64,000 nucleotides of DNA from Scleroderma bovista (taxonomy: Eukaryota > Basidiomycota > Agaricomycetes > Boletales > Sclerodermataceae): the NCBI GenBank assembly GCA_037178675.1, contig JAYMGJ010000475.1:26060-90059 (forward strand), in the 5' to 3' direction. Numbering within the stretch: position 1 is the first letter of the stretch; each line of letters starts with the position of its first letter. Below the pieces are notes generated by a model. The model made no database searches and was not told the origin of the DNA. It worked only from the letters and a program-made list of their open reading frames with translations. Made by a program: the position numbers and the translations under genes. Of the stretch, positions 34,096 through 48,084 are shown piece by piece.

Positions 34096-34897
34096 ATGTT
34101 CAGAGCGACCACAGTTGCGAGCGGTGAGTCTGGAGATCCTGATCTTGTCTGGTCTGAAGCAATGCCCTTTAAGTAGATGCTAAAAGACACATACTGATAG
34201 TAAATGTGCCCCGGACTGCCCTTGCAGCAGACATTCGAAGGACACTTCGACAGGAGCGAGTCATCGGGGTCGACGACAGTGCGTCTCAGCTACACCATAT
34301 ACGTCTGCTCCTTACTCTTTGACCAGTCCATATTGACCTTTTTCGCTTTACCCCCAATCGCCGCGCATACCTGACTCTCTCTCATCCCGACTTTCTCCAG
34401 AAGAACATCGCAAAACTCGAAAAGTCCTCGGTTGGCGGGTTCCTAGTCAATGCTTATCCAACGGATCCGCCTGCGGTGACACCCGAGTTGCGAGGCGTCA
34501 AGGGGCGTCAACTGGCTGCTAAACGGGGAGCTATCACCGGGACAGGACCGTCTGGAGGTGTTCCGAGTAACGGGAGGCATGTTTGTATCAGCGGCCTGCC
34601 GCCGAAGGCTTCCTCCGAAAGCATAAAGGAATATCTTCAAAAGTTTGGACTGAGCAAGCTGGATGACAAGACGGAGATATACCAAGTGCCCCTGTAGGTG
34701 TTTCCCCTTCATTGTGAGCCCTAGTGGTGACTTTTCAATTCAGACCGGATAATGCTTTCTCACTATACTCAAGACACTTGCTACGGACGCAGTCAGTATT
34801 CGATTCCTATCATATCGTCCGACGGATACATATGAGCTACTTTCAACCTGATGTTTTTGGGAAGAAATTTCAGGTGCACGCTTGCGTGGTCCGTTGA
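34096..34897 (+). CDS. Unrecognised protein with a mitochondrial-type leader, possible RRM fold
   Basis: Four exons (34096-34123, 34201-34278, 34327-34693, 34744-34897) join in frame to 208 residues. The first exon, MFRATTVAS, plus the second (NVPRTALAADIRRTLRQERV) form a basic, Ser/Thr-rich, acid-poor amphipathic start typical of mitochondrial presequences. RRAYLTLSHPDFLQKNIAKL follows. HVCISGLPPKASSESIKEYL resembles the first strand and helix of an RRM (RNP2-like VCISGLP). The end is SYFQPDVFGKKFQVHACVV. I do not recognise a named family; a mitochondrial RNA-binding or mitoribosome-associated role is inference from the leader and possible RRM. Confidence 0.75.
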
Positions 34898-35081
34898 GCG
34901 TCCATTCTGGCCTCTGGAGTCGCTATGTACATCTGAATATTATGGTTACTTTTAATCACAGTACGGAGACGCTAGTACATGTAATGAAGTTACAAAAGCA
35001 AGGGGAATTGTCACATTCTGTCTGCTTCAGCATCATCCAGCCGTGAACGAGGACCCTACAGGACAGGACGGTGAGTGCATA

Positions 35082-35828
35082 TCAAGGTAGGGACGTTATA
35101 CGGACCAGTCTGAATGCGTCACCTTCGTCATCGGGGGACCGCGCACGCTTGAGTGTTACTGGTGCTGTCTCTGTCTCTTTCCATTCCCCTCCACCAGTGG
35201 CAACTGCTCCAGGGCCATCCTGGGCATCAGCATAACGTTCTTCAAATTCTCTCCTCCTCTCTAGCTGAGCCTGAGCGCCCCATCCTCCCCGACCGGGGTC
35301 GTAGTCCGTTCTGTGTTCGTCACGAACTTGCCCGCCACTCTTACCGCGACCGAACTGTCGTCCTTCTTTGTAGCCGAGATCGAGGTCGCACCGTATGATA
35401 CGCTCGTCAAGTTTTGTACCACTGATATACTTCATGCATGCAAGTGCCTCCGCATGTGTATAATACTCCACGAAGCAGAATCCACACGGTGTTCTTCAGG
35501 GAAGTTAGTAATGTCTTCAACGACTGAGGAGTATTAAAAGACTGCACCGGGTGTTGCGATCGAGACCCATGATAATACGCTTGATGCCTCCGCCATCTTC
35601 AGGACTGGTACACTTACTGAATAACTCATATATTTGCTCTTCTGTGGTGTAGAAACTCAAATTACCGATCTGAGACGGTTGGTGAGCCTGGTAAGGATCT
35701 GAGGAGTAATGGCTCACATATAGTGTCGATGACTTTGAAAGAAAGTCCTGCTGTTTCCCCCTATCTACTCTGCTCTGCGAGTCCTTGTAATTCGACGGCT
35801 GGTCGAGACGCTGGACGACGTGCGCCAT
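35082..35828 (-). CDS. CBC2: Nuclear cap-binding protein subunit 2 (CBP20)
   Basis: CBP20 binds the m7G cap through a single RRM, together with CBP80. It starts [16 protein letters not shown]. The RRM is STLYV, then [44 protein letters not shown] and [20 protein letters not shown]. The stacking tyrosine in the N-terminal segment (SNYKD) and the RQFGRG C-terminal cap-closing segment are kept. The tail is Gly/Glu rich. Three short introns, one between TLYV and GNLSF inside the first beta strand. An upstream in-frame ATG exists at 35879 but the conserved N-terminus starts at 35828. Confidence 0.93.
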
Positions 35829-35943
35829 AACGCGGAACGGTGAGTGTCGACGAGTCTGGTGACTTATAGGTGGCACCATAAAAGGAAGGTGCTACCCATC
35901 ACCCAAGTGAACGCGTCACCACCCTATATCGTCTGTTCAAGCC

Positions 35944-37579
<1,636 letters not shown>

Positions 37580-38275
37580 ATTTCTTGTCTCGTGAGTATA
37601 TTGATTCGCTGGCAAACAGTTCGACTAATAGTCATCCCAGGTTTAGTATTGTATCATACTTTGCATTTGCTATTACCAACTGCCCGAAGTGTGATCCGAA
37701 CATGTGCAACGGAACAGCTGCTCCTTCACTTTAGCGCCCCACCGCACCTCCACGGGGTGGCGCTCATTCTTCAGAGCGAGATCAACTATAGCCGCCAAGG
37801 CGGCTATCCTGTCATTTATTCACTCTGCTGATTCGTCTTCCACGTCCTCGGAGTTCACACGCAGGAAATACACATCCCTTACTCTGCAGGTAGTATTCCA
37901 CTGAGGAATTTGTAAATAGAAGTGAGTTGGATCAAATGATTTAAATGAAATCAGGACTAACCACAGAGTGACAGTTAAAATCTAATATCAATCCTTTCGG
38001 AATGCGTGAAACAATTTTTGCTCTCCAACACTCTGGGCGGCGTTCTCGTCCCACACGACCGTCCTTATTTTATGAGAGCGAGAAGGAAGTGTAGTTGCAT
38101 GATATGATATGTGGCTGCCCAGTGAGTTGTCGGTCCTTTTGCAACACAGGAGGACTGGAATGTATTGCTGGGAGACATTCTATGATAGCGACAGCTTATT
38201 TTAGTTATGGTACACTTTGACTATGTCACTCATGCACAGCAATGTCCAGTGTTTTTGAGTCGCACATGTCAGGAG
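37580..38275. other. 3' intergenic region between RPT3 and PRO3
   Basis: About 700 bp between convergent stops, longer than other convergent gaps in the window. Minus-strand stretches near 38090-38000 (a frame with RTVVWDENAAQSVGEQK) and near 37890-37820 have protein-like composition, but I could not build a gene from them. An undetected small minus-strand gene is possible. Confidence 0.35.
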
Positions 38276-39490
38276 CTACTTTTTACCTGGCTGACCAAGT
38301 TCGCTGGCGCGTTCCGTAGCAATTTGGATGGCACGAGCGATAGTCGAGCGAACTTTACCATCCTCCATTGCAAGAAGTCCCGCAATCGTGCAACCTCCCG
38401 GGGCTACAGCAAAATATCAGTAAACGATGAATGTCCAATACGGACAACTGACTCGTCACTGAATCCTTGATCTGAGCTGGATGTGCGCCAGGTTGAAGGG
38501 CCATGCGGGCTGCTCCCTGCAGGGCTGTTGACTAGGATTAAACCTGGCATCTCAATCGAATCGCCTTATACTCACTCTGCGCTGCCAACTCTAGTGCTTC
38601 TACCCTGGGCAAACCCATCATAACGCCGCCGTCTGCCATTGCTTCAAGAAAAATGCATGCAAACGCAGGGCCAGACCCGGAGAGTGCAGTACATGCATCA
38701 AAGTGTTTTTCCTCGAGGAAGCGACATCGACCAATGGAAGAGAAAATTTTTAAGATGATAGACCGATCAAGCTCGTCATCATCGGTGTCAAAGATCGAGG
38801 GAGGTAGATTGGACACGACTGTCATGCCCTCGCGAATCTGTAATAGTATGGCCCTTTAGAACAGATTACATGAGTTAGGGAGTCGAAGACGCACCCTACA
38901 TGGTGTATTGGGCATTGCGCGGACGACCTTGGTCGTTGGAAGAACCAAGTCCTTGAGCTGGGTGATGGTAACTCCTGCGAGAATACTGATGAGCAACTTT
39001 CTATCCAGGGCTTCCTTCATCCCATTTTCTCCGAGAATAGTATGGGCTTGGTGCGGCTTGCAGCTGATTGTATGTTACCATCGTCTCGCAGAGAGAAAAA
39101 AAACCGTAGCAAGGGCGCATACCATAGAATGACAACGTCAGCCTTCTGTACAGCAGCGAGGTTTTCCCCAACTACAACTTGAACGGAGGGACCAAGTCCT
39201 CCCAGATGATTGAATGTCTGCTGGAGCCTCTGTTGGCTCTCGGGGCGCGTCACAGTCGCAATGAAAACCGACGGCAGTGATGGATCTGGTGTCTCTGCGG
39301 TCGGAGTCAATGTTCCTGGAGTATGTGATTCCCACTTGGGGATGCGATATGGCCCATCCCTCGACTGGAGGCTGGCGATCACGCCTGAGAGGATGGCAAC
39401 CCCCATCGTACCGCATCCTATACATTGTGTAAGATCGACGACATTGGGCCGACTTGAAGGCGTACCTATCACGCAGAGTGTGTACCCCAT
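38276..39490 (-). CDS. PRO3: Pyrroline-5-carboxylate reductase (Pro3)
   Basis: The last enzyme of proline synthesis, using NAD(P)H. MGYTLCVIG joins over an intron to CGTMGVAILSGVIAS, forming the Rossmann GxGxMG loop. Next are a linker with Thr/Pro, VVVGENLAAVQKADVVIL, KPHQ-type and KEALDRKLLISILAGVTI segments, RAMPNTPC, DACTALSGSGPAFACIFLEAMADG, and the C-terminal TTPGGCTIAGLLAMEDG with RAIQIATERASELGQ. About five short introns. It reads through GQPGKK to a TAG at 38276-38278. It is divergent from ALG13 with 69 bp between ATGs. Confidence 0.93.
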
Positions 39491-39559
39491 GGTAGATGGT
39501 GGTGGTGAATATTGATGATCGCTTGATTTTCACTCGTTCCTGCGTTGCATCTTATCGGG

Positions 39560-40169
39560 ATGCTCGTCTTCGTCACCGTAGGCTCGACACGATTTGATGC
39601 ACTCGTGCAGGCCGTTTTGTCTGAGGAGGTTCTCGATATCCTACAAAAGAAAGGATACAGCCAAATCGTACTACAACGAGGAGACTCCACTCTGGGAAAG
39701 GGAGATGGGACGACGACACTTGGCAAGGGCGACATCGAGGTAGAGACATGGACGTTCAAGCCATCCATAGAGATGGATATCCGACGGGCAAACCTTGTCA
39801 TCAGCCATGCAGGTCACCGAGTTCTATTAGAATTCATGGTGGAGGTTCTGATGCATCCTTGCTTAGGCTCAGGAACGATCCTGGATGTCCTGAGACAGGG
39901 TAAACCCATGATTGCAGTTCCAAACCCGACACTACTCGATAACCATCAGGATGAACTCGCATCGAAACTCGACGACCTTGGCCATCTGAGAGCGACCTCT
40001 GTGAAGTGAGCGTCCCTGTTCTTAGCCCTTGGGCGATCTGTCGATCTAGCACACCAGCAACCTCGCAAAGACCATCGAGAACTTTGATCCATCAACTCTG
40101 GTTCCGTTTCCACAATTCGACAGGAGCAAGTTTCGTAGATTGATCGATGAAGAAATGGGGTACATTTGA
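39560..40169 (+). CDS. ALG13: Alg13, catalytic subunit of UDP-GlcNAc transferase
   Basis: Alg13 with Alg14 adds the second GlcNAc to the dolichol-linked oligosaccharide on the cytosolic ER face. Exons 39560-39812, 39867-40005 and 40058-40169 join to 167 residues. Motifs: MLVFVTVGSTRFDALVQAV, QIVLQRGDST, ADLVISHAG-type ANLVISHAG joined to SGTILDVLRQGKPMIAVPN, then NHQDELASKL. The frame opens further upstream only through a TTG; 39560 is the first ATG. TRM9 starts only 35 bp after its stop on the same strand. Confidence 0.94.
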
Positions 40170-40204
40170 GCACGTTGTATTAGCACTCAGTGTACAATAG
40201 TTTC

Positions 40205-41223
40205 ATGAAAACCGTCACAGCTGCTGTCATCGACAGCAATCCCACAGAATACGAAGAGCAGCACGTTCATGCCGTCTACGATCAGATAGCCTCCCATTTC
40301 TCATCGACGCGATACAAGGCGCGTAAATCATCTCGAGGAGACCGATTCGCCCTTGCTGATACTATTACTAGCCATGGCCCATTATCGCCAGCTTTCTTGC
40401 TTCGCTGCCCACAGGCTGGGTTGGCCTTGATTCTGGGACGGGAAACGGCAAATACCTGCACCTCCCTGCCGATCGGCCAGGCAGTATCCTGACTATCGGG
40501 ATGGACCGTAGCTGGAATCTCTTACAGATTGCGAAACATGCAGGCAGCGAGCCAGCCGCTCTGCCCACAAGGGAGGTCGTGTGGGGTGATGTTCTCGGAA
40601 ACGGATGGAGGGCTGGCGCTTTCGTGAGTCTCAAAGGGATGATGAGGTCTAAAGTCCTAATTGCTGAATGTCTACCAAGGATTATGCTATATCAATAGCT
40701 ACCATACACCACCTAGCCTCCCACGAGCGAAGAAAACTCGCTGTTCAGGTTGGCAAAAGCGTTGAAGTAAAGTGTCCGGACACTAATCCCTCGACAGCGA
40801 CTTCTACATTGCGTTTCACCCAGCCACGGTCGCGTCCTAATCTACGTCTGGGCCGTAGAGCAGGACGAGCTGTCGAAGAGGAACATACCTGTGGATGGAG
40901 GTGGAAGTAAATCCGGGGGGCGGGATGTCTTTGTGCCTTGGGTCATTCCCGTGCAGGGGCAAGACAGGAAGCGTCAGACAAGGACTGAACAAGACAGCGG
41001 TCGAGATGATGCTCAGTCGAACGACGTTCCCGTGTATAACCGCTATTACCACATGTTCGCTAAAGGGGAGCTCCCAAGGCTGGCCTTCGAGGCTGCAGAC
41101 GGGATGGGTCTTATTGTTGGGTCACCGAACACCAGTGTCAGGGACAAGCAAGGGTGCGAAATCGTCCGGGATGGCTGGGAATGTTCGAATTATTATGTAG
41201 AACTAAGACGATGGAGAACATGA
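40205..41223 (+). CDS. TRM9: Trm9 tRNA wobble-uridine methyltransferase
   Basis: Trm9 methylates carboxymethyluridine-34 to give mcm5U, helping decode AGA and GAA codons. Exons 40205-40318, 40372-40623, 40680-40748 and 40798-41223 sum to 861 nt and 286 residues with all phases matching. Signatures: EEQHVHAVYDQIASHFSSTR, then YK joined to PWPIIASFLASL, the SAM loop GLDSGTGNGKYLHL, DYAISIATIHHLAS, and LIYVWAVEQDE. The first intron, 40319-40371, must start with GC (AAG then GCGCGT) for frame and conserved YKPWP to hold. It converges on NAC-alpha. Confidence 0.93.
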
Positions 41224-41357
41224 AGTCTTGAGCCCAGTTCTGAGGTGGGTGTTCACACAGTATGATAAAGGAAAGCAGCAGCCAAGACGTCGATTGCGAA
41301 GGCAGGACCCTGATATGATACAGTGATAACGAACGATGGCACCAAAGGAAATGAAGA

Positions 41358-42398
<1,041 letters not shown>

Positions 42399-45305
42399 AT
42401 GACCACTGCAGCACTCTTTCATCAGATCCGTCTGTCCCTAGAAGATCCCGCAGATGTTGCAAGACGGGAACAGGTGTTGAGCGCGGTTGAGGAATTTGTT
42501 ACCCTCCATGGATCCTCTGGGGAACCCGAAGCTCTCCTCCAGTTACAGGATGAACTTCAAACCATCCACAACGACATCGATCATACTCTGCCTGCAAACA
42601 CAGAAATCTTCCTAGATGTCCTTTATCACCTGAATCCAATTTTATCATCGACTTCCATAATCTCAACTTGGTTCGATCCGGTACTTCGACCTGCACTACG
42701 GGAATCTAAGCTTCCCACTGTTTCGGTGAATCGTGCCAAGGAGCTCATCATTTCAGCTGCAAAGAATGCGGATGAACGATACCCAGACAAGGCACCGGGA
42801 TTTCAGAGGAGATTGCTTGAGTTGTACCTGCTGGATGCCTCTATCGACAACTCTGATGACCTGCTGGAGTGGGCTGTACTCGATCAAAAACAGAAAGATA
42901 AAAAGTCACTCTGGAAATCAAATTTGGAGGATGTCCTCGTGAAGTTTGGTCTGCAATGTCCACAGGTAAGTTCTCGGTAAGCGACTCGGCCAAGGTTTAA
43001 CAGTTGGTCGTATTCTGTTAGAAATTCATGACGGAAGTCTACGCTGCATTTGCAACGCCCTCTTCTCGTCTTCAGCTACTAATTCTGTTGAATGGCTTCA
43101 CGTCAGACGAAGCATTTCCGTCACTGGCCTCTAAACTAGCCAGTCATCAACTTATGGACAGTTTACTGAACTCGTTATTGATAGACAATTCGTCGACACA
43201 CTGCACTATCGGCCTCACAGTGCTTGATAAACTCCTTCCCATATTCGCGGTTCATGCTTTTGATGAACTCAAGAAGATGCTCCCCCGTCTCTTCGCCACC
43301 TTGGCCAGGGTTATATGCTGGAAGAAGCGTCCCCCTGCAGTCGAGCCTTCCCCTGAAAGCGGAGATGAACAACTGGAAATGGATGAGAACATCTCCGACG
43401 AGTTCGTTGAAACTCCATCACTGGAGTTACGCTCAGATCTAGGCTGGCAGAGGCTCGAGTCGGTGTTCGACGCCTCCCCCTTCGCGCCGCCCTCCGACAC
43501 GTACTTTTCGTTCCTATACTATCTCTTCCCCTGCAATCTTATTCGGTTCCTTCGTGCTCCTTCTGCGTACTTAAACGACAGGGGCTACCAGACGCCGTTC
43601 ACTGTGAGTTGGGAAGATGCCCTCGACAATGTGAACATTCGAAGTAAGACAGAAGTATGTCGTTATTTATCTTAGTAGCCACAACATACAGTATTGACGT
43701 TTGTATTTCATATCAAGGCACTCCTACGAACTCGTACATTTCACGCTCGAATCATTTTGCAAGACTGGCAAAGTGAGCTCGAGGAAACCAACCCATGGAG
43801 TGATTACGGCGTGTCTCGGGTCGCAAGCGAGTGCATGATGCTCGATGTACGCAAGATGGCACTTGGAAGCCGTGAACGCACAGTTGCATCCGAGATTGAG
43901 CGCCCATTAACGATAACTGTCGACGAAGAGGAGGTTTCGTGCCCACAGACGCCTCATCCCGGCCATCTCGAGCTTCCGCCCTCCAAATTACGCATATCAC
44001 TGCAGGATATGATTACGACTTCTGTTGCGCTGAAGTCAAACCTTGAAATTGACATTGATGGACCGACGTCTGCAACATGGCCGACCCTTTTGTTCCCGCC
44101 TGGCAACAACCCGCTATTAAAGAGCAGTGGTAGTTCTTCTGAATCAGATAGTGTATGTGAGGGCTCGCAGCTGCCGAAGCACGTGCGGGAGGCGATCGTG
44201 GGTTTACAACGCGAGATCCTACTGCTGAGGAACGAGCTCAACTTTGAGCTGTGGCTTTCGCGAGAGAACGTCCAACATATCGGGCGACTCCATAAGGATC
44301 GCATCCTTTCCAAGAATATGGACGCGGAGCGCCAGGCATTGGTAAGGTTTCGCCACAGTATTGGTAATGGATTTCATTTTATTTCAATTCTCCAGTCCAA
44401 CAAATTGCGCCAATACAAGGCGCAGGTTCACAGTTTGGAACGAGAAATCCACGAGCACAAGGCGCAGTCGTCCTCTGCCAAGAATAAATATGCGGACTGG
44501 AACAATGGGCTTCAGACGAGGCTTCGAGAGTTTCGGGAGGAGAAGAAACGGTGGGTCAGTGAAACAGCAGCAATGCGGACTGCAGAAAAAGAGGCTAGGG
44601 TGAGGACAATGTCATATATTATGGATGGAGACTGCTGATAGTTGGACTCCCAGGCCCTTTTCAATGCACAGGGGAAACTGTTAGCTGATGCAGAGAAAGA
44701 GGTATTCGAGCTGACCACCCGTTTGAAAGAGAACCAACACAAGATTGATCGTCTGCATGACTATGAATGTCAGATTGAGCAACACGTGCGCATGCAGAAA
44801 CTGTGGTACGTGCGGGCCTCAAGTAGGGAAGAAGGCATTGTTCACGTCACTCAGGGATGCGGACTTTGAGAAATTCAACGCTCGCGGACAGGAGATCGAG
44901 TTTATAAAGAGCAAGTGCAAACAGATGGAGATGATGCTAGAGAGCTGCGAGAAAGCGCTCGAAAAACTGGAGGACGAAGCTCGGTATGACTGTTGGTTGT
45001 TTGGGGTCCAACTACTGATGGAATATCTTAGTGCCTACCGCCGCCAAAACCAAGCACTGGAGGCGCGGCTAGTGCTTGTACAGAAGAAATACGACGCGTA
45101 TTGCCGACTTCCAGAGAGTGAGATTGCTGCGATTGTTGCCGAGAAGTCTGACCTTGCACTTCGGAATGCAAAATTGCGAGAGGAGAATGCAGAGCTCAAG
45201 GATGAGACGGAGGAGATGAGGGCTGCTGTGGAGGGACTGCGTGCGCAGCTGAGTGGGCAGCGAGGTCTGATCTATGAGCCTCGACAGAGGGCAGCTGTAG
45301 TCTAG
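42399..45305 (+). CDS. TSC1: Tsc1/hamartin homologue
   Basis: Hamartin is the scaffold of the TSC complex, which with Tsc2 turns off Rheb and TORC1. It starts MTTAALFHQIRLSLEDPADV. The N-terminal half is an alpha-solenoid (ELYLLDASIDNSDDLLEWAV, TEVYAAFATPSSRLQLLILL, CTIGLTVLDKLLPIFAVHAF, DTYFSFLYYLFPCNLIRFL) with hamartin-type spacing. A Ser/Pro linker follows. The C-terminal third is a long coiled coil (EILLLRNELNFELWLSRENV, YKAQVHSLEREIHEHKAQ and the Glu-rich end RLVLVQKKYDAYCRLPE, VAEKSDLALRNAKLREENAE). About seven short introns; spliced length near 850 residues. Hsp90 begins 236 bp downstream on the same strand. Confidence 0.85.
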
Positions 45306-45337
45306 TAAGTAGTATAGTACTGTAGTGCTGAAGCATG

Positions 45338-45350
45338 GAATGTTCTGGAA
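45338..45350. promoter_or_regulatory. Heat-shock element 1 upstream of HSP90
   Basis: GAAtgTTCtgGAA is a perfect three-unit heat-shock element (alternating GAA/TTC every five bases). It lies 191 bp upstream of the Hsp90 ATG and 33 bp after the TSC1 stop. It should bind trimeric Hsf1. Confidence 0.85.
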
Positions 45351-45385
45351 GGCGGACGCGCCTTTTTGGAAAAAGGAGCACCGTC

Positions 45386-45398
45386 GAACCTTCTCGAA
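45386..45398. promoter_or_regulatory. Heat-shock element 2 upstream of HSP90
   Basis: GAAccTTCtcGAA is a second perfect three-unit heat-shock element, 143 bp upstream of the Hsp90 ATG and in the same GAA-first phase as the first. Confidence 0.87.
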
Positions 45399-45540
45399 AA
45401 CCCAGACTACTTAAGAGCCCGCGACGCGTCCACTACAGCTACCAATTTTCTTACTTGCCCCATCCTCCCTTCCAAAAAATATCCGTGAGCAGTGGTTGGT
45501 ATTTCGCTGATATCCCAGCTGACTCGTTTTCCAGGTCAGT

Positions 45541-47958
45541 ATGGCCAGCGAGAGCTTCGGATTCCAGGCAGAGATCAGTCAACTCCTTGACTTGATCATC
45601 AGTACGTCTCCCCAGACAACTTGGTGGCCCTTCTGACTCCCTTGTGACAGACACCTTCTACTCCAACAAGGAAATCTTCCTGCGAGAGTTGATTTCCAAC
45701 GCTTCTGATGCTCTCGATAAAATTCGCTATGCATCGTTGACCGACCCCTCGGTCCTCGAGACTGAGAGGGAGTTGTACATCCGGATCGTTCCCGACAAGG
45801 ACAACAAGATCCTTTCCATCCGCGATACCGGTATCGGTATGACCAAGGCTGATCTCGTCAACAACCTTGGTACGATCGCCAAGTCTGGTACCAAGGTATG
45901 TTAGGCTCGCGTCTGTCATTCTCCACCCTCCCGTGTTCATCACTGCGTCTAGGGCTTCATGGAGGCACTCAGCTCTGGTGCCGACATCTCCATGATTGGT
46001 CAGTTCGGTGTTGGATTCTACTCGGCCTACCTCGTTGCGGAGCGTGTACAAGTTATCTCAAAACACAACGATGACGAACAGTACATCTGGGAGTCTTCTG
46101 CTGGCGGTACCTTCACCATCACCCCCGACACCGTTAACCCTCCTCTCGGCCGCGGTACCGAGGTCCGCCTCTACCTCAAGGAAGATCAGACCGAGTACCT
46201 TGAGGAGAAGAGGATCAAGGACACCGTCAAGAAGCACTCCGAGTTCATCTCGTACCCCATCCAGCTTGCCGTCGTAAAGGAAGTCGAGAAGGTCCGTAAG
46301 CTCCATGTATGCGCGGTGTGACGCGTCTAACATTAGTACAGGAGGTCGAAGATGACGACCAGGAAATGGAGGAGACCGAAGAGAAGGAGGAGTCCAAGAT
46401 CGAGGAGGTCGAAGACGAAGAGGAGAAGCCCAAGGACAAGAAAACGAAGAAGATCAAGGAGAAGGAGGTCACGAACGAGGAACTCAACAAGACGAAGCCC
46501 ATCTGGACGCGCAACCCTTCCGATATCACGCAGGAGGAATACTCCGCCTTCTACAAGTCGCTCACTAACGACTGGGAGGATCACCTCGCTGTCAAGCACT
46601 TCTCTGTTGAAGGTCAGCTCGAATTCAAGGCCATTCTCTTCATTCCAAAGCGGTAAGTGTGCGTATACATCATTTGCAGTCGATTATTCATGCCTCTCGA
46701 AGTGCTCCCTTCGATCTCTTCGAGTCCAAGAAGAAGCGCAACAACATCAAACTCTACGTCCGCCGTGTCTTCATCATGGATGATTGCGAGGACATCATCC
46801 CTGAGTACCTCAACTTCGTCAAGGGTATCGTCGACTCCGAGGACCTTCCTCTCAACATTTCTCGTGAAACCCTCCAACAGAACAAGATCCTCAAGGTCAT
46901 CCGCAAGAACATTGTCAAGAAGTGCATGGACGTATTCAGCGAGATTGCTGAAGACAAGGACAACTTCAGCAAGTTCTACGAGGCCTTCGGCAAGAATATC
47001 AAGCTCGGTATCCACGAAGATTCTCAGAACCGTAGCAAGCTCGCCGAGTTCTTGCGCTTCTACTCCACCAAATCGCTCGAGGAGATGACCTCCCTCAAGG
47101 GTAAGCAGCTCATTCTCATTCATACATAGTTAGCTTAATGGTCGATTTAGACTATACCACTCGTATGCCTGAACTTCAGAAATCGATCTACTTCCTCACT
47201 GGTGAATCGCTCGCGGCCGTGAAGGAGTCGCCCTTCCTGGAGGTCCTTAAGAAGAAGGGCTTCGAGGTTTTGCTCCTTGTTGACCCCATCGACGAGTATG
47301 CTATTACTCAACTGAAGGAGTTCGAGGGGAAGAAGCTCGTGTGTGTGTCAAAGGAGGGTCTTGAGCTTGAGGAGACCGACGATGAGAAAAAGGCCCGTGA
47401 GGAGGAGGCTAAGCAGTTCAACGACCTGTGCACGATGATGAAGGACACTCTTGGAGACAAGGTTGAGAAGGTTGTCGTTTCCAACCGTATCTCGGACTCG
47501 CCTTGCGTACTCGTCACCGGACAATTTGGCTGGTCGTCCAACATGGTACGTTTCAGTTTATTCTGCATGGAGGAGGATGACTTACTTTTATAATACAGGA
47601 GCGTATCATGAAGGCTCAGGCTCTTCGTGACTCGTCGATGTCGTCCTACATGGCATCCAAGAAGACTCTTGAGCTCAACCCTCGGAACCCTATTGTCCGG
47701 GAGCTCAAGCGCAAGGTTGCTGAGGACAAGGCTGACAAATCCGTCCGGGATCTGACCTACCTTCTCTTTGAGACTGCTCTGCTCACATCAGGGTTCTCGC
47801 TGGATGATCCCACGTCATTTGCCAAGCGCATCAACCGCATGATCAGTCTGGGTCTCGACGTTTCTGAGGAAGAAGAGCCTGCACCAGCAGAATCAACTTC
47901 GGATGCGCCTCCAGCGGAGGAAGGTGCCTCCGTGTCTGCGATGGAGGAGATTGACTAG
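45541..47958 (+). CDS. HSP90: Cytosolic chaperone Hsp90
   Basis: The Hsp90 dimeric ATPase matures kinases and receptors. [20 protein letters not shown] joins to [20 protein letters not shown]; the N-domain has [11 protein letters not shown] and [18 protein letters not shown] highly charged Glu/Lys linker (about residues 215-265) separates it from the middle domain ([56 protein letters not shown]). The C-domain has [20 protein letters not shown] and the dimerisation helices. It ends SAMEEID, not the usual MEEVD. Six short introns. Ends at TAG 47956-47958, about 700 residues. Two perfect heat-shock elements lie in its 236-bp promoter. Confidence 0.97.
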
Positions 47959-48084
47959 ACGACTGGTGTCAAAAAGTAGGACTGCTCAGGCTGTATTATA
48001 TGTTCGCATTATCATGGTCTCGTCACAATATCAATACACTTTACTACGAGGGAGTTTGAGCGCGGTTGCTGTTGTTCATCCTAG

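Noticed and set aside
46333..47123. Arg/Ser-rich and Leu/Glu-rich frames over HSP90
   Set aside because: They are out-of-frame and antisense shadows of the charged linker and middle domain of Hsp90.
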